Positions 1 through 7,472 of a stretch of 64,000 bases of DNA are shown here, one piece after another. Within the stretch, counting starts at the first letter, position 1. Every line of letters starts with the position of its first letter. Below the pieces are notes generated by a model. That model worked only from the letters and a program-made list of their open reading frames with translations, had not been told where the DNA came from and did no database searches. A program made the translations under genes and the position numbers. Origin of the DNA: Bordetella flabilis (GTDB taxonomy: Bacteria > Pseudomonadota > Gammaproteobacteria > Burkholderiales > Burkholderiaceae_B); assembly GCF_001676725.1 (NCBI RefSeq), contig NZ_CP016172.1:124001-188000 (forward strand), in the 5' to 3' direction.

Positions 1-2
1 AT

Positions 3-551
3 TTCTACATCGAACCCATCCTGCTGAAGACGCCGCGCGGCGAGGCACGCTTCACGTTGAGCCTGGACCTGGCCGATCCCGGCCCGGCCGATCAGCCCAT
101 GGAGGAGCGTATCGCGCGCACGCTGCGCAAGCTCGACGCGCGCGCCTCGGTGGCGCAGCCGCTGCTGGCCGCCCTGCTGTCGCAGAGCATGCAGCGCGAC
201 GGCATGGACGCCACGGCGGCGGATGCGCAAGCGCAGGCCCTGTCCGGCGTGCTGGCCAAGGCCGCGGCCGATTCCGGTTACGCCACCGTCCAAGGGAGCG
301 ACATCGTCTCGACGTTGCACTATGCCGACCGCATGGTCGACCTGAACGGCACCAAGATGCCGCTGGAACAGTTCGCCGGGCTGGTGCTGCAAGGCGCCAT
401 GGGGGCGATGGGTCGATCCGAGCCCGACATGGATGTGCCGGATGACGCCCCGGATGCGGACGAGCCGGACGAGGACGACGAGCAGACCCCCGTGCCGGGC
501 AGTAGCGCGCCGGCGCCCGCCCCGCGCACGAAAGCGGCGCCGGGCCGCTAG
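3..551 (+). CDS. DUF945 (YdgA-type) family protein, C-terminal part
   Basis: The reading frame is open from the first complete codon at base 3, so this is the end of a gene that starts left of the window. The visible 182 residues include LDARASVAQPLL, a STLHYADRMVDLNGTKMPL segment and a tail rich in Asp, Glu, Pro and Ala. The LNGTKMPL ending is typical of the C-terminus of DUF945/YdgA-type proteins, which are usually about 450-500 residues with an N-terminal membrane anchor or signal; that part is not visible. The function of the family is unknown. The acidic tail (about residues 140-165 of the visible part) looks disordered. It converges on the GTPase gene, with 27 bases between the two stops. 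Confidence 0.7.
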   Translation, partial: FYIEPILLKTPRGEARFTLSLDLADPGPADQPMEERIARTLRKLDARASVAQPLLAALLSQSMQRDGMDATAADAQAQALSGVLAKAAADSGYATVQGSDIVSTLHYADRMVDLNGTKMPLEQFAGLVLQGAMGAMGRSEPDMDVPDDAPDADEPDEDDEQTPVPGSSAPAPAPRTKAAPGR

Positions 552-578
552 GGTCACGGGCACGCCGCGCCCGGCGTC

Positions 579-1940
579 TCAGTCCAGGCGCTGCGCCAGG
601 CGCTCGACGACGTGGGCGCGGCGTGGACTGTCCTGGTAGTCCGGCGTCATGCCGCACCATGCGGGCTGGCTGCGGGCTTCCTTGATCTCCGCCGGCAGGC
701 CGGCCTCCCGCCATGGGTCCTTGTCGCTGTCGCCGAGCCGGAGCGGTTCACGCGCGGCGTGGCCGCGGCGCTCCAGCGCCTCCACCAGCGATCGTTGCCG
801 CAGCGCCAACAGGCGCAGCACCGCGTCGTCCACCGTCAGTTCACGGCGGCCGCGCAGTTTGCCCCCGAGCCGCTTGCCGTAGCGTTCCACTCCTTGCCAC
901 ATGCCGCCCGCCGCCGCGCCGATAAGGGCGGCCGTGCCCAGGCTGATGCCGGCCAGCAGCAGGTCGACGGTCGCGCCCGCCATGGCGCCCGCCGCCATGC
1001 CGAAGCCGACATCCACGCCGGCGTCCTTCAGTGCCTGGGGATGAAAAAGGTCCATGCCCCATCGCTCGCCGGCCAGCGGCAGCGGCGCCTGGGCGTAGTC
1101 TTCCGGACGGAAGTTGTACAAGGCCAGCAGCGCTTCGACGCAAGCCTGCTCACGCCGGCGCGCCAGGTCCCGTAGCCGTTCGGTGGCCTGCGCCACGGAA
1201 GCTTCGTCGGTGTCGCACGACAGGCGCAGCGCGGCCATATCCACAAGCAGTTCGCCGATCAGCCGCGCCGCGGCGCGCCGGCGTTCCCGGCGGGCCTGCA
1301 CCAGTGCCCGCGCCAGGCTGTTCAACACCTCGGCGTGGCGATCGAGCAGCACGGCCAGTCTTTCGTAGAGTTGCGCCTCGCCATCCAGCGGCGGGGCCAC
1401 CGTGTCGAACTCCAGCAGCGCATGCAATCCGAGGCGCGCCATGGCCTCGCGCCATTGCGCTGCGCGATGCTCCTTGGCATGAACGAAGTTGAGGATCGGA
1501 AGCAAGGGTTTGCCGCATGCGGCAAGCAGGGCCAGTTCGTCGCGGTGCTTGGCGAGCACCGGATCGCGCGCATCGATGACGTACAGGGCCGCGTCGCATT
1601 CGAGCATCTTGCCCAGCACGCGCGCTTCCTGCTCGAAGCGCCGGCGGGCTTCCGGCGTATCCAGGAACAGGCGGATGCGGTCGGGCCCGTCCAGCCGGCG
1701 GCCTGCGCAAAGCGCGTCGATGTATTCGAGCAGGGCGATGCTGTCTTCCATGCCCGGTGTGTCGAACCAGGACAGCACCGCACGGCCTTCGAGCTGTAGC
1801 CGGGCTCCCTGCACCTGGCGCGTCGTACCGGGGCTGTCCGATACCTCGCCGAACTGCGCATCGCGCGTCAGCGTGCGCAGCAGCGAGGTCTTGCCGGTGT
1901 TGGTATGGCCGACGACGGCGATATTCAGCAGCTCACCCAT
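579..1940 (-). CDS. DUF3482 domain-containing Era-like GTPase
   Basis: A 453-residue P-loop GTPase. The Walker A/G1 motif GHTNTGKTS is at residues 11-19, the TT switch I threonines are near 39-40 and G3 (DTPG) is at 60-63. The expected G4 NKxD is replaced by NFVHAKE at about 151-157, so guanine recognition may be unusual. A Gly/Ala-rich hydrophobic stretch (about 320-360) could insert in a membrane, as in DUF3482 proteins. The ATG at 1940 was chosen because G1 follows directly and because ATGGGTGA overlaps the DUF2868 stop, implying translational coupling. Family knowledge: DUF3482 GTPases commonly pair with DUF2868 membrane proteins and their role is unknown. The GTPase call is firm; the physiological role is not. 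Confidence 0.88.
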   Translation of the reverse strand: MGELLNIAVVGHTNTGKTSLLRTLTRDAQFGEVSDSPGTTRQVQGARLQLEGRAVLSWFDTPGMEDSIALLEYIDALCAGRRLDGPDRIRLFLDTPEARRRFEQEARVLGKMLECDAALYVIDARDPVLAKHRDELALLAACGKPLLPILNFVHAKEHRAAQWREAMARLGLHALLEFDTVAPPLDGEAQLYERLAVLLDRHAEVLNSLARALVQARRERRRAAARLIGELLVDMAALRLSCDTDEASVAQATERLRDLARRREQACVEALLALYNFRPEDYAQAPLPLAGERWGMDLFHPQALKDAGVDVGFGMAAGAMAGATVDLLLAGISLGTAALIGAAAGGMWQGVERYGKRLGGKLRGRRELTVDDAVLRLLALRQRSLVEALERRGHAAREPLRLGDSDKDPWREAGLPAEIKEARSQPAWCGMTPDYQDSPRRAHVVERLAQRLD

Positions 1941-3360
1941 GCGCATCGCCCAACCATTGCAGCGGCCGATCCGCGTCGCGGAGGATCGCCTCGGGCCGCA
2001 TGCCGGCTTCCATGAGCCGAGTGCGCCACAGGGACGTGCGATCGGCATGGCCGGGTCCGTCCACCGTGCCGTCCGTGCCCGCAGTGCCGCTTGTAAGCCA
2101 GACGCGCATGAGCGCCGCCTTGCCCGACAGGTCCGCAATCAGGGCCATGGTGCCGCGGTCGGGCGTCTGGCGTGCGTCGCACGCCAGCAGCAGGCGTCGC
2201 GCCGGCATCGCCGCCAGTGCATCCAGCAAGGCATTGCGCTGCTCGCGGCTGTCCAGGTTGCCCGCGACCTGGACCGTCGGTGGCACCTCGCCTGGCGGCC
2301 AGGCGATATCCGGCGGCAGCTCCAGGCCGGCCAGGACAGGCCGATCGCCGGTCAGCGGGGGGAGGGCCGCCGGCGTGTCGCGCACATCCGGCGGCGCGCT
2401 CGCGCCTTCCGGGCTGAGCGATTCGGCGGGAGGCTGCAGGCGGTCGCGCAAGGCCGCGTAGCCGGGTTGCGTCATGTCGACGCGCAAGGTGCGCACTGCA
2501 CGCCGCAGGCAGGCCATGCTGACTGCCCACGCCACCAGCCGGGGCAGTACGCCGTAGACGACCAGCAGGCCGATCAGCCACCACGCCCACTGCGCATGGG
2601 CCTGTGCCGGCAAGGTTTGCCCGCCGTCGCTCAGCCTTACCAGGGCGGCATCCGGCAGCGCGAAGCCCAGCCGCGCCGGCAGCCAGCCCAGCGCTTCGGT
2701 GAGCCGCACGAAGGTTTCCGGCGCCAGCAACGTGGTCGCCCAGCCGAACCGGTAGCGTGCGGTGGCCAGCACGCCCATCAGCGTCGCCAGTGCTGCGCCC
2801 ATGGCCACCAGCCACACCAGGTGGCTGACCGAGCCGAACAGCCATCGGGTCGCACGCGCCCGGGTGACCAGGGCCAACAAGGCCTGCGGCACCAAGGCGG
2901 CGTCCGAACCGCGAGCCATCTTGCGGGTCAGCCATAGCCAGGCCTGCGCCAGGCCGGCGCCTGCAGTGCGCGGCGCGGCGGCAAAACTCACGAGCCAAAG
3001 CAGGAGGGTCAGCAGATGCAGGCCCAGCAGGGACGCGATGGCCCATACGACATTCACGACGCGGCTGCCGTCGCCCAGGGCGCTCCAGGCGGCACCCGCG
3101 CCGGCCAGGATGGCCAGCGCAACGAGCAATGCGGTGGCGATCCAGGCGCCCTGGCGCCAGTCCGCCACCCGTTGGTCCAGCCCTTCGCGCTGGGCGATCA
3201 GCCGGGCGCGCAGGAGTACGCGATCCTCGATCGCGCCGTGCGCGAGACGAGCCCGGCGCACGGCGTCGCGGTCTTCCAACGGACCCCAGTGTTCTTCTCG
3301 CAGTCGGACGGTTTCGGCAAGCCAGAGGTCAGCGAATGGTGTGGAGACGGGCGCCGCCAT
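1933..3360 (-). CDS. DUF2868 domain-containing membrane protein
   Basis: A 475-residue protein with about four predicted transmembrane segments (roughly residues 72-92, 103-127, 175-200 and 260-285), followed by a soluble C-terminal domain of about 170 residues. The start is the ATG giving MAAPVSTPFADLW, directly after the upstream DUF1232 stop; an in-frame start 30 bases earlier would lie inside that gene. Its stop overlaps the GTPase start by 8 bases. DUF2868 proteins are regularly encoded next to DUF3482 GTPases, and I infer that the two form a membrane-bound GTPase complex of unknown purpose. No catalytic motif is recognised. Confidence 0.8.
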   Translation of the reverse strand: MAAPVSTPFADLWLAETVRLREEHWGPLEDRDAVRRARLAHGAIEDRVLLRARLIAQREGLDQRVADWRQGAWIATALLVALAILAGAGAAWSALGDGSRVVNVVWAIASLLGLHLLTLLLWLVSFAAAPRTAGAGLAQAWLWLTRKMARGSDAALVPQALLALVTRARATRWLFGSVSHLVWLVAMGAALATLMGVLATARYRFGWATTLLAPETFVRLTEALGWLPARLGFALPDAALVRLSDGGQTLPAQAHAQWAWWLIGLLVVYGVLPRLVAWAVSMACLRRAVRTLRVDMTQPGYAALRDRLQPPAESLSPEGASAPPDVRDTPAALPPLTGDRPVLAGLELPPDIAWPPGEVPPTVQVAGNLDSREQRNALLDALAAMPARRLLLACDARQTPDRGTMALIADLSGKAALMRVWLTSGTAGTDGTVDGPGHADRTSLWRTRLMEAGMRPEAILRDADRPLQWLGDAHG

Positions 3361-3361
3361 A

Positions 3362-3739
3362 TCACTCCGGCGAGGGTCCCGTCGCCGCACCCGCGGGACC
3401 GAACCAGCGCTGCAGCTTTTCTGCGGCCTGCCGCTTCACGTCGTCGGTGATGTACACCGCGACGGTGGCCAGCGCGGCTGCCATGACCGCCATGTCGTCC
3501 GTGTAGCCAGCCAGCGGCGCCAGATCCGGAATCGCGTCGAGCGGAAAAATGAAATAGCCCAGGGCGCCGTAGATGACGCGCTTGGCCCATTTGGGCGTGT
3601 CGGGGCTTTGCAGGGCATAGAACAGCCACAGCGCCTTTTCGACGGCCTGCCGGCCCGCGCCCTTGGCGTGGCGCGACACTTTGTTCCAGAACCGGGGCGC
3701 GCTGTACGCGGTCTCGTAGGAGGGATGAACGTCCGCCAT
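3362..3739 (-). CDS. YkvA family protein (DUF1232)
   Basis: 125 residues. The central segment WAKRVIYGALGYFIFPLDAI followed by PD and a hydrophobic helix (AVMAAALATVAVYI) is the DUF1232 signature: a short domain with a conserved FPxDxIPD and one or two membrane-associated helices. It is the first gene of a minus-strand trio with the DUF2868 protein and the GTPase; the next start lies one base beyond its stop. The biochemical role of YkvA proteins is not known. Co-transcription with the GTPase module is inferred from the spacing. Confidence 0.82.
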   Translation of the reverse strand: MADVHPSYETAYSAPRFWNKVSRHAKGAGRQAVEKALWLFYALQSPDTPKWAKRVIYGALGYFIFPLDAIPDLAPLAGYTDDMAVMAAALATVAVYITDDVKRQAAEKLQRWFGPAGAATGPSPE

Positions 3740-4393
3740 GGTGTCCTCGGCAAGGGCGCGCGGCCCGTCGCCGCTGCAGGGATGTCATTTTAGCCCGCGG
3801 GGACCTCCCCGAATGTCCGCGGCCAGTGCTGCCGGCGAGGCGGAAGATGAATGTTGAGATTTATCCGAAGTTGGCGTATATTCCCTGATTGCTCGCGCAA
3901 TTTGGCGATGTATTTCAGGTTCCTTCGTGTACGCATCGGCCCCGGCAAACCCGCGGCACGGCCGACGGCACAAGCCCCGGCAGGTCTGAATAGGTCTTGA
4001 GGGCTTGATGCCCTGAGGACTTGAGGTCCCAAGGTCCCGGCGTCCCAGGCCGGGCGGGCCGCAAATACCCTTCCAAGCCTGCTGCATCAGCGCTGATGCC
4101 AGCGTCCGCTTCACCGCAGACGTGTCCGGCACCGCGCGACAATACCCGCGTCCGCTTGCGTCCTTCGCAAGCGCGTCGACGTGCCCTGCACCTCGCACAG
4201 GCTTGCACCTGTGTCGCTTTGCGCAGGCGCGCTTCCTGCGATGCGGCGCGCCGCGGCGTCTAGTCCCTGTGGACGAGGATGCCTAGACCTTATGCAGCAA
4301 TGATCCGGTCATCAGATTGGGCGACGATGTGACATCGCGCGCATCGACCGGCATCGCCGCTGCGCGACTTACCTGCTTTGGAAAATAACCAAA
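3740..4393 (+). other. Long intergenic region, no gene seen
   Basis: About 650 bases between the DUF1232 gene and the next plausible gene. Short frames on both strands have Arg/Pro/Ala-rich, low-complexity translations and no ribosome-binding site, so I do not call them. The right half holds several short perfect palindromes (separate entry). No tRNA or clear promoter was recognised. Confidence 0.5.
4000..4213. repeat. Cluster of five short inverted repeats
   Basis: Five dyads occur in about 214 bases. They are AGGGC-ttgat-GCCCT (4000-4014), GGAC-ttgag-GTCC (4017-4029), the 16-base palindrome GCATCAGCGCTGATGC (4084-4099), CGCTTGCG-tcctt-CGCAAGCG (4153-4173) and CACAGG-cttgca-CCTGTG (4196-4213). 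The first two are also quasi-direct repeats of each other. The cluster could be REP-like elements, a structured RNA or decayed sequence; I cannot tell which. Confidence 0.5.
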
Positions 4394-4705
4394 ATGACAA
4401 CGACAATGACAATGACCTCCCAACCGACCCTCGTCCCCCGTGCGGACCACGCCCTGGACGGCACGCCCATTCATGTGGGCGACATCGTGCATCTGCGTCC
4501 GGCCGACGGTTCGGTCATCAAGGCGCGGGTGATCTACAACGCGCCGCTGAATGGCGCCACCACCTATACCACCGACGTCGTCACGCGCATGACGGAAACC
4601 GGTCGCGCCCTGAAGCTGCGTTTCCGTTTCCGGCACGAACACGTGCATGGCATCGAGCCCGTGCGTCGCGCAAATCAAGGCATGGGCCAGGGCGCGTCCC
4701 GCTAA
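4394..4705 (+). CDS. Hypothetical protein, 103 residues
   Basis: Not recognised. The sequence starts MTTTMTMTSQPTL and then has a plausible compact domain, IHVGDIVHLRPADGSVIKAR, rich in alternating hydrophobic residues as in small beta-barrel folds. It ends with a basic stretch (LKLRFRFRHEHVHG). The first codons lie in an imperfect hexanucleotide repeat (ATGACA-type units), which places in-frame ATGs at 4394, 4406 and 4412. There is no strong Shine-Dalgarno sequence, so the start is uncertain. No signal peptide or membrane segment is visible. It is flanked by non-coding DNA on both sides. The balanced residue use argues for a real gene, but this is not certain. Confidence 0.5.
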   Translation: MTTTMTMTSQPTLVPRADHALDGTPIHVGDIVHLRPADGSVIKARVIYNAPLNGATTYTTDVVTRMTETGRALKLRFRFRHEHVHGIEPVRRANQGMGQGASR

Positions 4706-5023
4706 CGCGGTTTGCCGGTCCTGCTCATCGCGCGATTTCCGCCCATCGGCCGCTCGGCATGGTGGGTGCACTGTCGGGGCCGTATGCCGGCCCGCACGCC
4801 CCCGCGTCATCTCCGTTAATCCGTCCGTTTATCCCCCGTGTCCGGAACCCCCGTCTGCGGCCGTGAGACCGAAGCCGGCCCGCGTGGCGCCGCCTGGCAT
4901 CGGCGCGCATCGGGTCGCTCGTCCAGCAGCCGCAACACGGGCAGGGGGCAAGGGCCCGGACCGCGCGCCACATGATCGCCATCGGCATGTGACGCTACGC
5001 CAATAAGACGAAGGAGACGCGCT
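4706..5023 (+). other. Intergenic region, no gene seen
   Basis: 318 bases between two unrecognised genes. Overlapping short frames on both strands look like GC-rich shadow frames. The only supported element is the ribosome-binding site just before the next gene (AAGGAG at about 5010-5015). Confidence 0.45.
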
Positions 5024-5980
5024 ATGAAGGTCGGTACCCCCCGGACCGCTGAATCCCAATGCCTTGCCACCACGCCCCCGCACGCGCCCACCGCGATACC
5101 GCTCGTGCAGGCGGTGCCCCCTTCCCGCGTACCCCGCCACGCCGCCTATGCCACCGCGGGACGGTTTCGATGGCCCCACCAGGTGGTGTCGACGTTGACG
5201 CATCGCCTGCGCTACTGGACGGTATCGGGCGAGCGGCAAAAAGAACTTCGCATCGATCGCGCGAGCGACAAGGTAATGGGCGCAGCCTATGTATTCCTGA
5301 ACGCGATGCTGTCGGACGAGGCGTTGGACAAGCACTTCGGGGCATTGCGCCGCCAGATCCGGCGGCTGGACAAGCACGGCAATGTACGCGGCGATCTCAG
5401 TGAGGAAAGCACCCGCATGCTTACGGAAGCGGCGGACCGGACCGCGGGGAGCCGGGACAAGGCCAAGTACAAGATCCTGGCGTTTCATCGCGAAGAGCTG
5501 CTGTACCCCCTTCATGACAGCGCGGATTTCCGCCATGCCGACGCCATCCTGTTGACGCTCGAACGCCGAATGGTCGCCAGTATCGCGATCTACGGTCCGG
5601 CACTGCGGCAGATCGCCTATGCCGGAACGTCGGACCTCGCGCCTTTGGAGAGCCTGCGGGTCGCGGCGCAGAACGCGCTGGCCAGTGAAGTGCTGGCCGG
5701 TGATGGCGCAGGGAGCGCGGCGATACAGGAAAGGAACGATGGGCTTGCCACTGCCGCCAGCCGCTTGCCCTACCGGGTCCTGGTCAGGTTGGATGCGGTG
5801 CTGACCAGCGCTGGGTACATCATGGACGATGCGACGGAACCGTTGCCGCAAGCGGACGCCGCGTCATCGGTGCACGACGGCTGCATGCCGGCGCCGTGCG
5901 AGGCCTTCCTGGCTGATGTCGGGCGTGTGGTGCGCAAGCGCCTGACGTATCTAGGTGGCGAGTCGTCAAGCCGCCGCTGA
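5024..5980 (+). CDS. Hypothetical protein, 318 residues
   Basis: Not recognised. It has a good ribosome-binding site (AAGGAGACGCGCT then ATG). The first 45 or so residues are rich in Pro, Ala, Ser and Thr and look disordered. From about residue 55 the protein appears alpha-helical and charged, with segments such as LRYWTVSGERQKELRIDRAS, KHFGALRRQIRRLDKHG and KYKILAFHREELLYPL. No signal peptide, transmembrane helix or known catalytic motif is visible. It lies alone between long non-coding DNA and tRNA-Thr, in the only part of the window without conserved neighbours, which suggests an accessory gene. A soluble protein with a disordered N-terminus could be a secreted effector or a regulatory protein; this is only a guess. 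Confidence 0.6.
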   Translation: MKVGTPRTAESQCLATTPPHAPTAIPLVQAVPPSRVPRHAAYATAGRFRWPHQVVSTLTHRLRYWTVSGERQKELRIDRASDKVMGAAYVFLNAMLSDEALDKHFGALRRQIRRLDKHGNVRGDLSEESTRMLTEAADRTAGSRDKAKYKILAFHREELLYPLHDSADFRHADAILLTLERRMVASIAIYGPALRQIAYAGTSDLAPLESLRVAAQNALASEVLAGDGAGSAAIQERNDGLATAASRLPYRVLVRLDAVLTSAGYIMDDATEPLPQADAASSVHDGCMPAPCEAFLADVGRVVRKRLTYLGGESSSRR

Positions 5981-6057
5981 ATATCGATCGTTGAACCTGG
6001 ACCGTGGACGCCTCATGCGGCGGCGCGGATGATCGCGCCGCATCGGCTGGGCGTCGA

Positions 6058-6133
6058 TGGTGCCGGCTAGAGGAATCGAACCCCCGACCTTCGCATTACA
6101 AGTGCGCTGCTCTACCAACTGAGCTAAGCCGGC
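6058..6133 (-). tRNA. tRNA-Thr (anticodon TGT)
   Basis: On the minus strand the 76-base sequence starts GCCGGCTTAGCTCAGTTGG, has a D-arm GCTC/GAGC, anticodon loop CTTGTAA (anticodon TGT), a T-arm with GGTTCGATTCC and acceptor strand AGCCGGC, followed by A and an encoded CCA. All four arms can form; the first pair of the anticodon stem (G27-A43) is a mismatch. TGT reads ACA and, with wobble, other threonine codons. A matching promoter lies just upstream. Confidence 0.96.
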
Positions 6134-6136
6134 GAG

Positions 6137-6171
6137 GCGGCATCCCGGGCGCGATGGCCGGCGGATGCCGC
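6137..6171 (-). repeat. Hairpin in the tRNA-Thr leader
   Basis: A perfect 9-bp inverted repeat, GCGGCATCC and GGATGCCGC, with a 17-base loop. It lies between the predicted tRNA promoter and the tRNA 5' end. It could be a processing signal in the tRNA leader or the end of the upstream sspB transcript. It has no T-run. Confidence 0.5.
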
Positions 6172-6181
6172 GAAGACGTGC

Positions 6182-6210
6182 ATTGTATACGCGCCGTTGG
6201 ATGGCGTCAG
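6182..6210 (-). promoter_or_regulatory. Predicted sigma-70 promoter for tRNA-Thr
   Basis: On the minus strand there is a -35 CTGACG (6205-6210), a 17-base spacer and a -10 TACAAT (6182-6187). Transcription would start about 40 bases upstream of the mature tRNA. Confidence 0.5.
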
Positions 6211-6257
6211 ACAGGCCGCCCGCCGTCGCTACAGCGTGCACGCCGCTGTTTGCTGCG

Positions 6258-6731
6258 CTATTTGACGATCGTCAGATGCGGGCGTGGTGGAGAGGGATCC
6301 TCGCCGCCCGGACCATCGTCCGCGTTGCTGCCCGGCTGGCCCGTGCCTGGCCTGGTACCTGCGGACGCGGTGCCGTCGCGAGCAGGCCGATCTTCCTGCG
6401 TGTCGTCTTCGTTCTGGACCTCGAAGCCCATGCCCGCGCCTGTTTCGCGGGCATAGATGGCGCTTACCGCGCCGACCGGCACGGAGACAACCTCGACCAC
6501 GCCGTTGAACCGGGCCTGGAACTCGATGAAGTCGTTGCCGAGCGACAGCTTGTTGGTCGCCAGGTTGCCGATATTGAGCGTGATCTGGCCGTCGCGGACA
6601 TGGGCTGGCGGGACCATGGTTCGGTCATTCACCTGCACCACGATATACGGCGTATAGCCGTTATCCGTGCACCATTCGTGCAAGGCCCGGATCAGGTAGG
6701 GTTTGGTCGATGATTCACCCATGGATGCCAT
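6258..6731 (-). CDS. sspB: ClpXP protease specificity-enhancing factor SspB
   Basis: 157 residues. The N-terminal substrate-binding domain carries STKPYLIRALHEWCTDNG, VPPAHVRDGQITLNIGN and ARFNGV segments typical of SspB, which delivers ssrA-tagged peptides to ClpXP. It is followed by a flexible acidic/Pro/Gly linker and the C-terminal ClpX-docking motif PHLTIVK. The start could be the ATG at 6731, one base beyond the sspA stop, or the ATG at 6722 (MGESSTKPYL); I give the longer form. It lies directly behind sspA, the usual sspAB operon. Confidence 0.95.
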   Translation of the reverse strand: MASMGESSTKPYLIRALHEWCTDNGYTPYIVVQVNDRTMVPPAHVRDGQITLNIGNLATNKLSLGNDFIEFQARFNGVVEVVSVPVGAVSAIYARETGAGMGFEVQNEDDTQEDRPARDGTASAGTRPGTGQPGSNADDGPGGEDPSPPRPHLTIVK

Positions 6732-6732
6732 C

Positions 6733-7344
6733 CTAGCGACGCATCACCTTTTCGGAGGGCGTCAGCGCTTCGATATAGGCCGGCCGCGAGAAAATGCGCT
6801 CGGCGTACTTCTGCAGGGGCGCGGCGTTCTTGGGCAACTCGATGCCGTAGTGGTCCAGCCGCCACAACAGGGGAGCCACCGCGACGTCGAGCATGGAAAA
6901 CTCGTCGCCCAGCATGTACTTGTTCTTCAGCAACATGGGGGCGAGCTGGGCCAGGCGGTCACGGATATTCTGGCGAGCGCGATCCAGCCGCTTTTCATCC
7001 GGCTTGGCGTTGCGGTCTTCCAGCACCGACACGTGGACGAACAACTCCTTTTCGAAGTTGTACAGGAACAGGCGGGTGCGCGCACGCATGACGGGGTCGG
7101 CTGGCATGAGCTGCGGATGCGGGAACCGCTCGTCGATGTATTCGTTGATGATGTTGGACTCGTACAGCACCAGATCGCGCTCGACGAGTATGGGCACTTG
7201 GCCGTACGGGTTCATAACCGAAATATCTTCCGGCTTGTTGTACAGGTCGATGTCCCGGATTTCAAAGTCCATGCCCTTTTCGAACAATACAAAACGGCAG
7301 CGTTGCGAAAACGGGCACGTGGTTCCGGAATAAAGCACCATCAT
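6733..7344 (-). CDS. sspA: Stringent starvation protein A
   Basis: 203 residues with a glutathione-S-transferase fold. The thioredoxin-like N-terminal domain begins MMVLYSGTTCPFSQRCRF and has the cis-proline segment GQVPILVERD and the ES motif (LYESNIINEYIDERFP). An all-helical C-terminal domain follows. SspA binds RNA polymerase and changes transcription during starvation and acid stress; in Bordetella and other Gram-negatives it is a global regulator without GST activity. It is the first gene of the sspA-sspB operon and lies downstream of petC in the same direction, behind a terminator-like hairpin. Confidence 0.96.
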   Translation of the reverse strand: MMVLYSGTTCPFSQRCRFVLFEKGMDFEIRDIDLYNKPEDISVMNPYGQVPILVERDLVLYESNIINEYIDERFPHPQLMPADPVMRARTRLFLYNFEKELFVHVSVLEDRNAKPDEKRLDRARQNIRDRLAQLAPMLLKNKYMLGDEFSMLDVAVAPLLWRLDHYGIELPKNAAPLQKYAERIFSRPAYIEALTPSEKVMRR

Positions 7345-7361
7345 GGCGGTAAGTCCTTGTA

Positions 7362-7404
7362 TGAAAAGCGAAAGGCCAGCGCCGCCAATCTAGCAGGCGC
7401 TGGC
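7362..7404 (-). terminator. Predicted terminator downstream of petC
   Basis: A perfect 9-bp inverted repeat (GCCAGCGCC 7375-7383, GGCGCTGGC 7396-7404). On the minus strand it is followed by a pyrimidine-rich CTTTCGCTTTTC stretch. A second, bulged hairpin sits at 7413-7459, closer to petC. Both lie between petC and sspA. Confidence 0.55.
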
Positions 7405-7472
7405 CCCAATTGCCAGGGGGGCCGGTTTGCCGGGAGCATGCACTACACCCGGCCCCTGGTGGGTTGGGCCGA

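Noticed and set aside
4021..4263. Short plus-strand frame in the intergenic region
   Set aside because: Arg/Pro/Ala/Ser-rich translation, no ribosome-binding site, and it spans the palindrome cluster. It looks like chance coding in GC-rich DNA.
4725..5091. Overlapping minus-strand frames between the two unknown genes
   Set aside because: They overlap each other and the start of the 318-residue gene, and have no supporting start signal.
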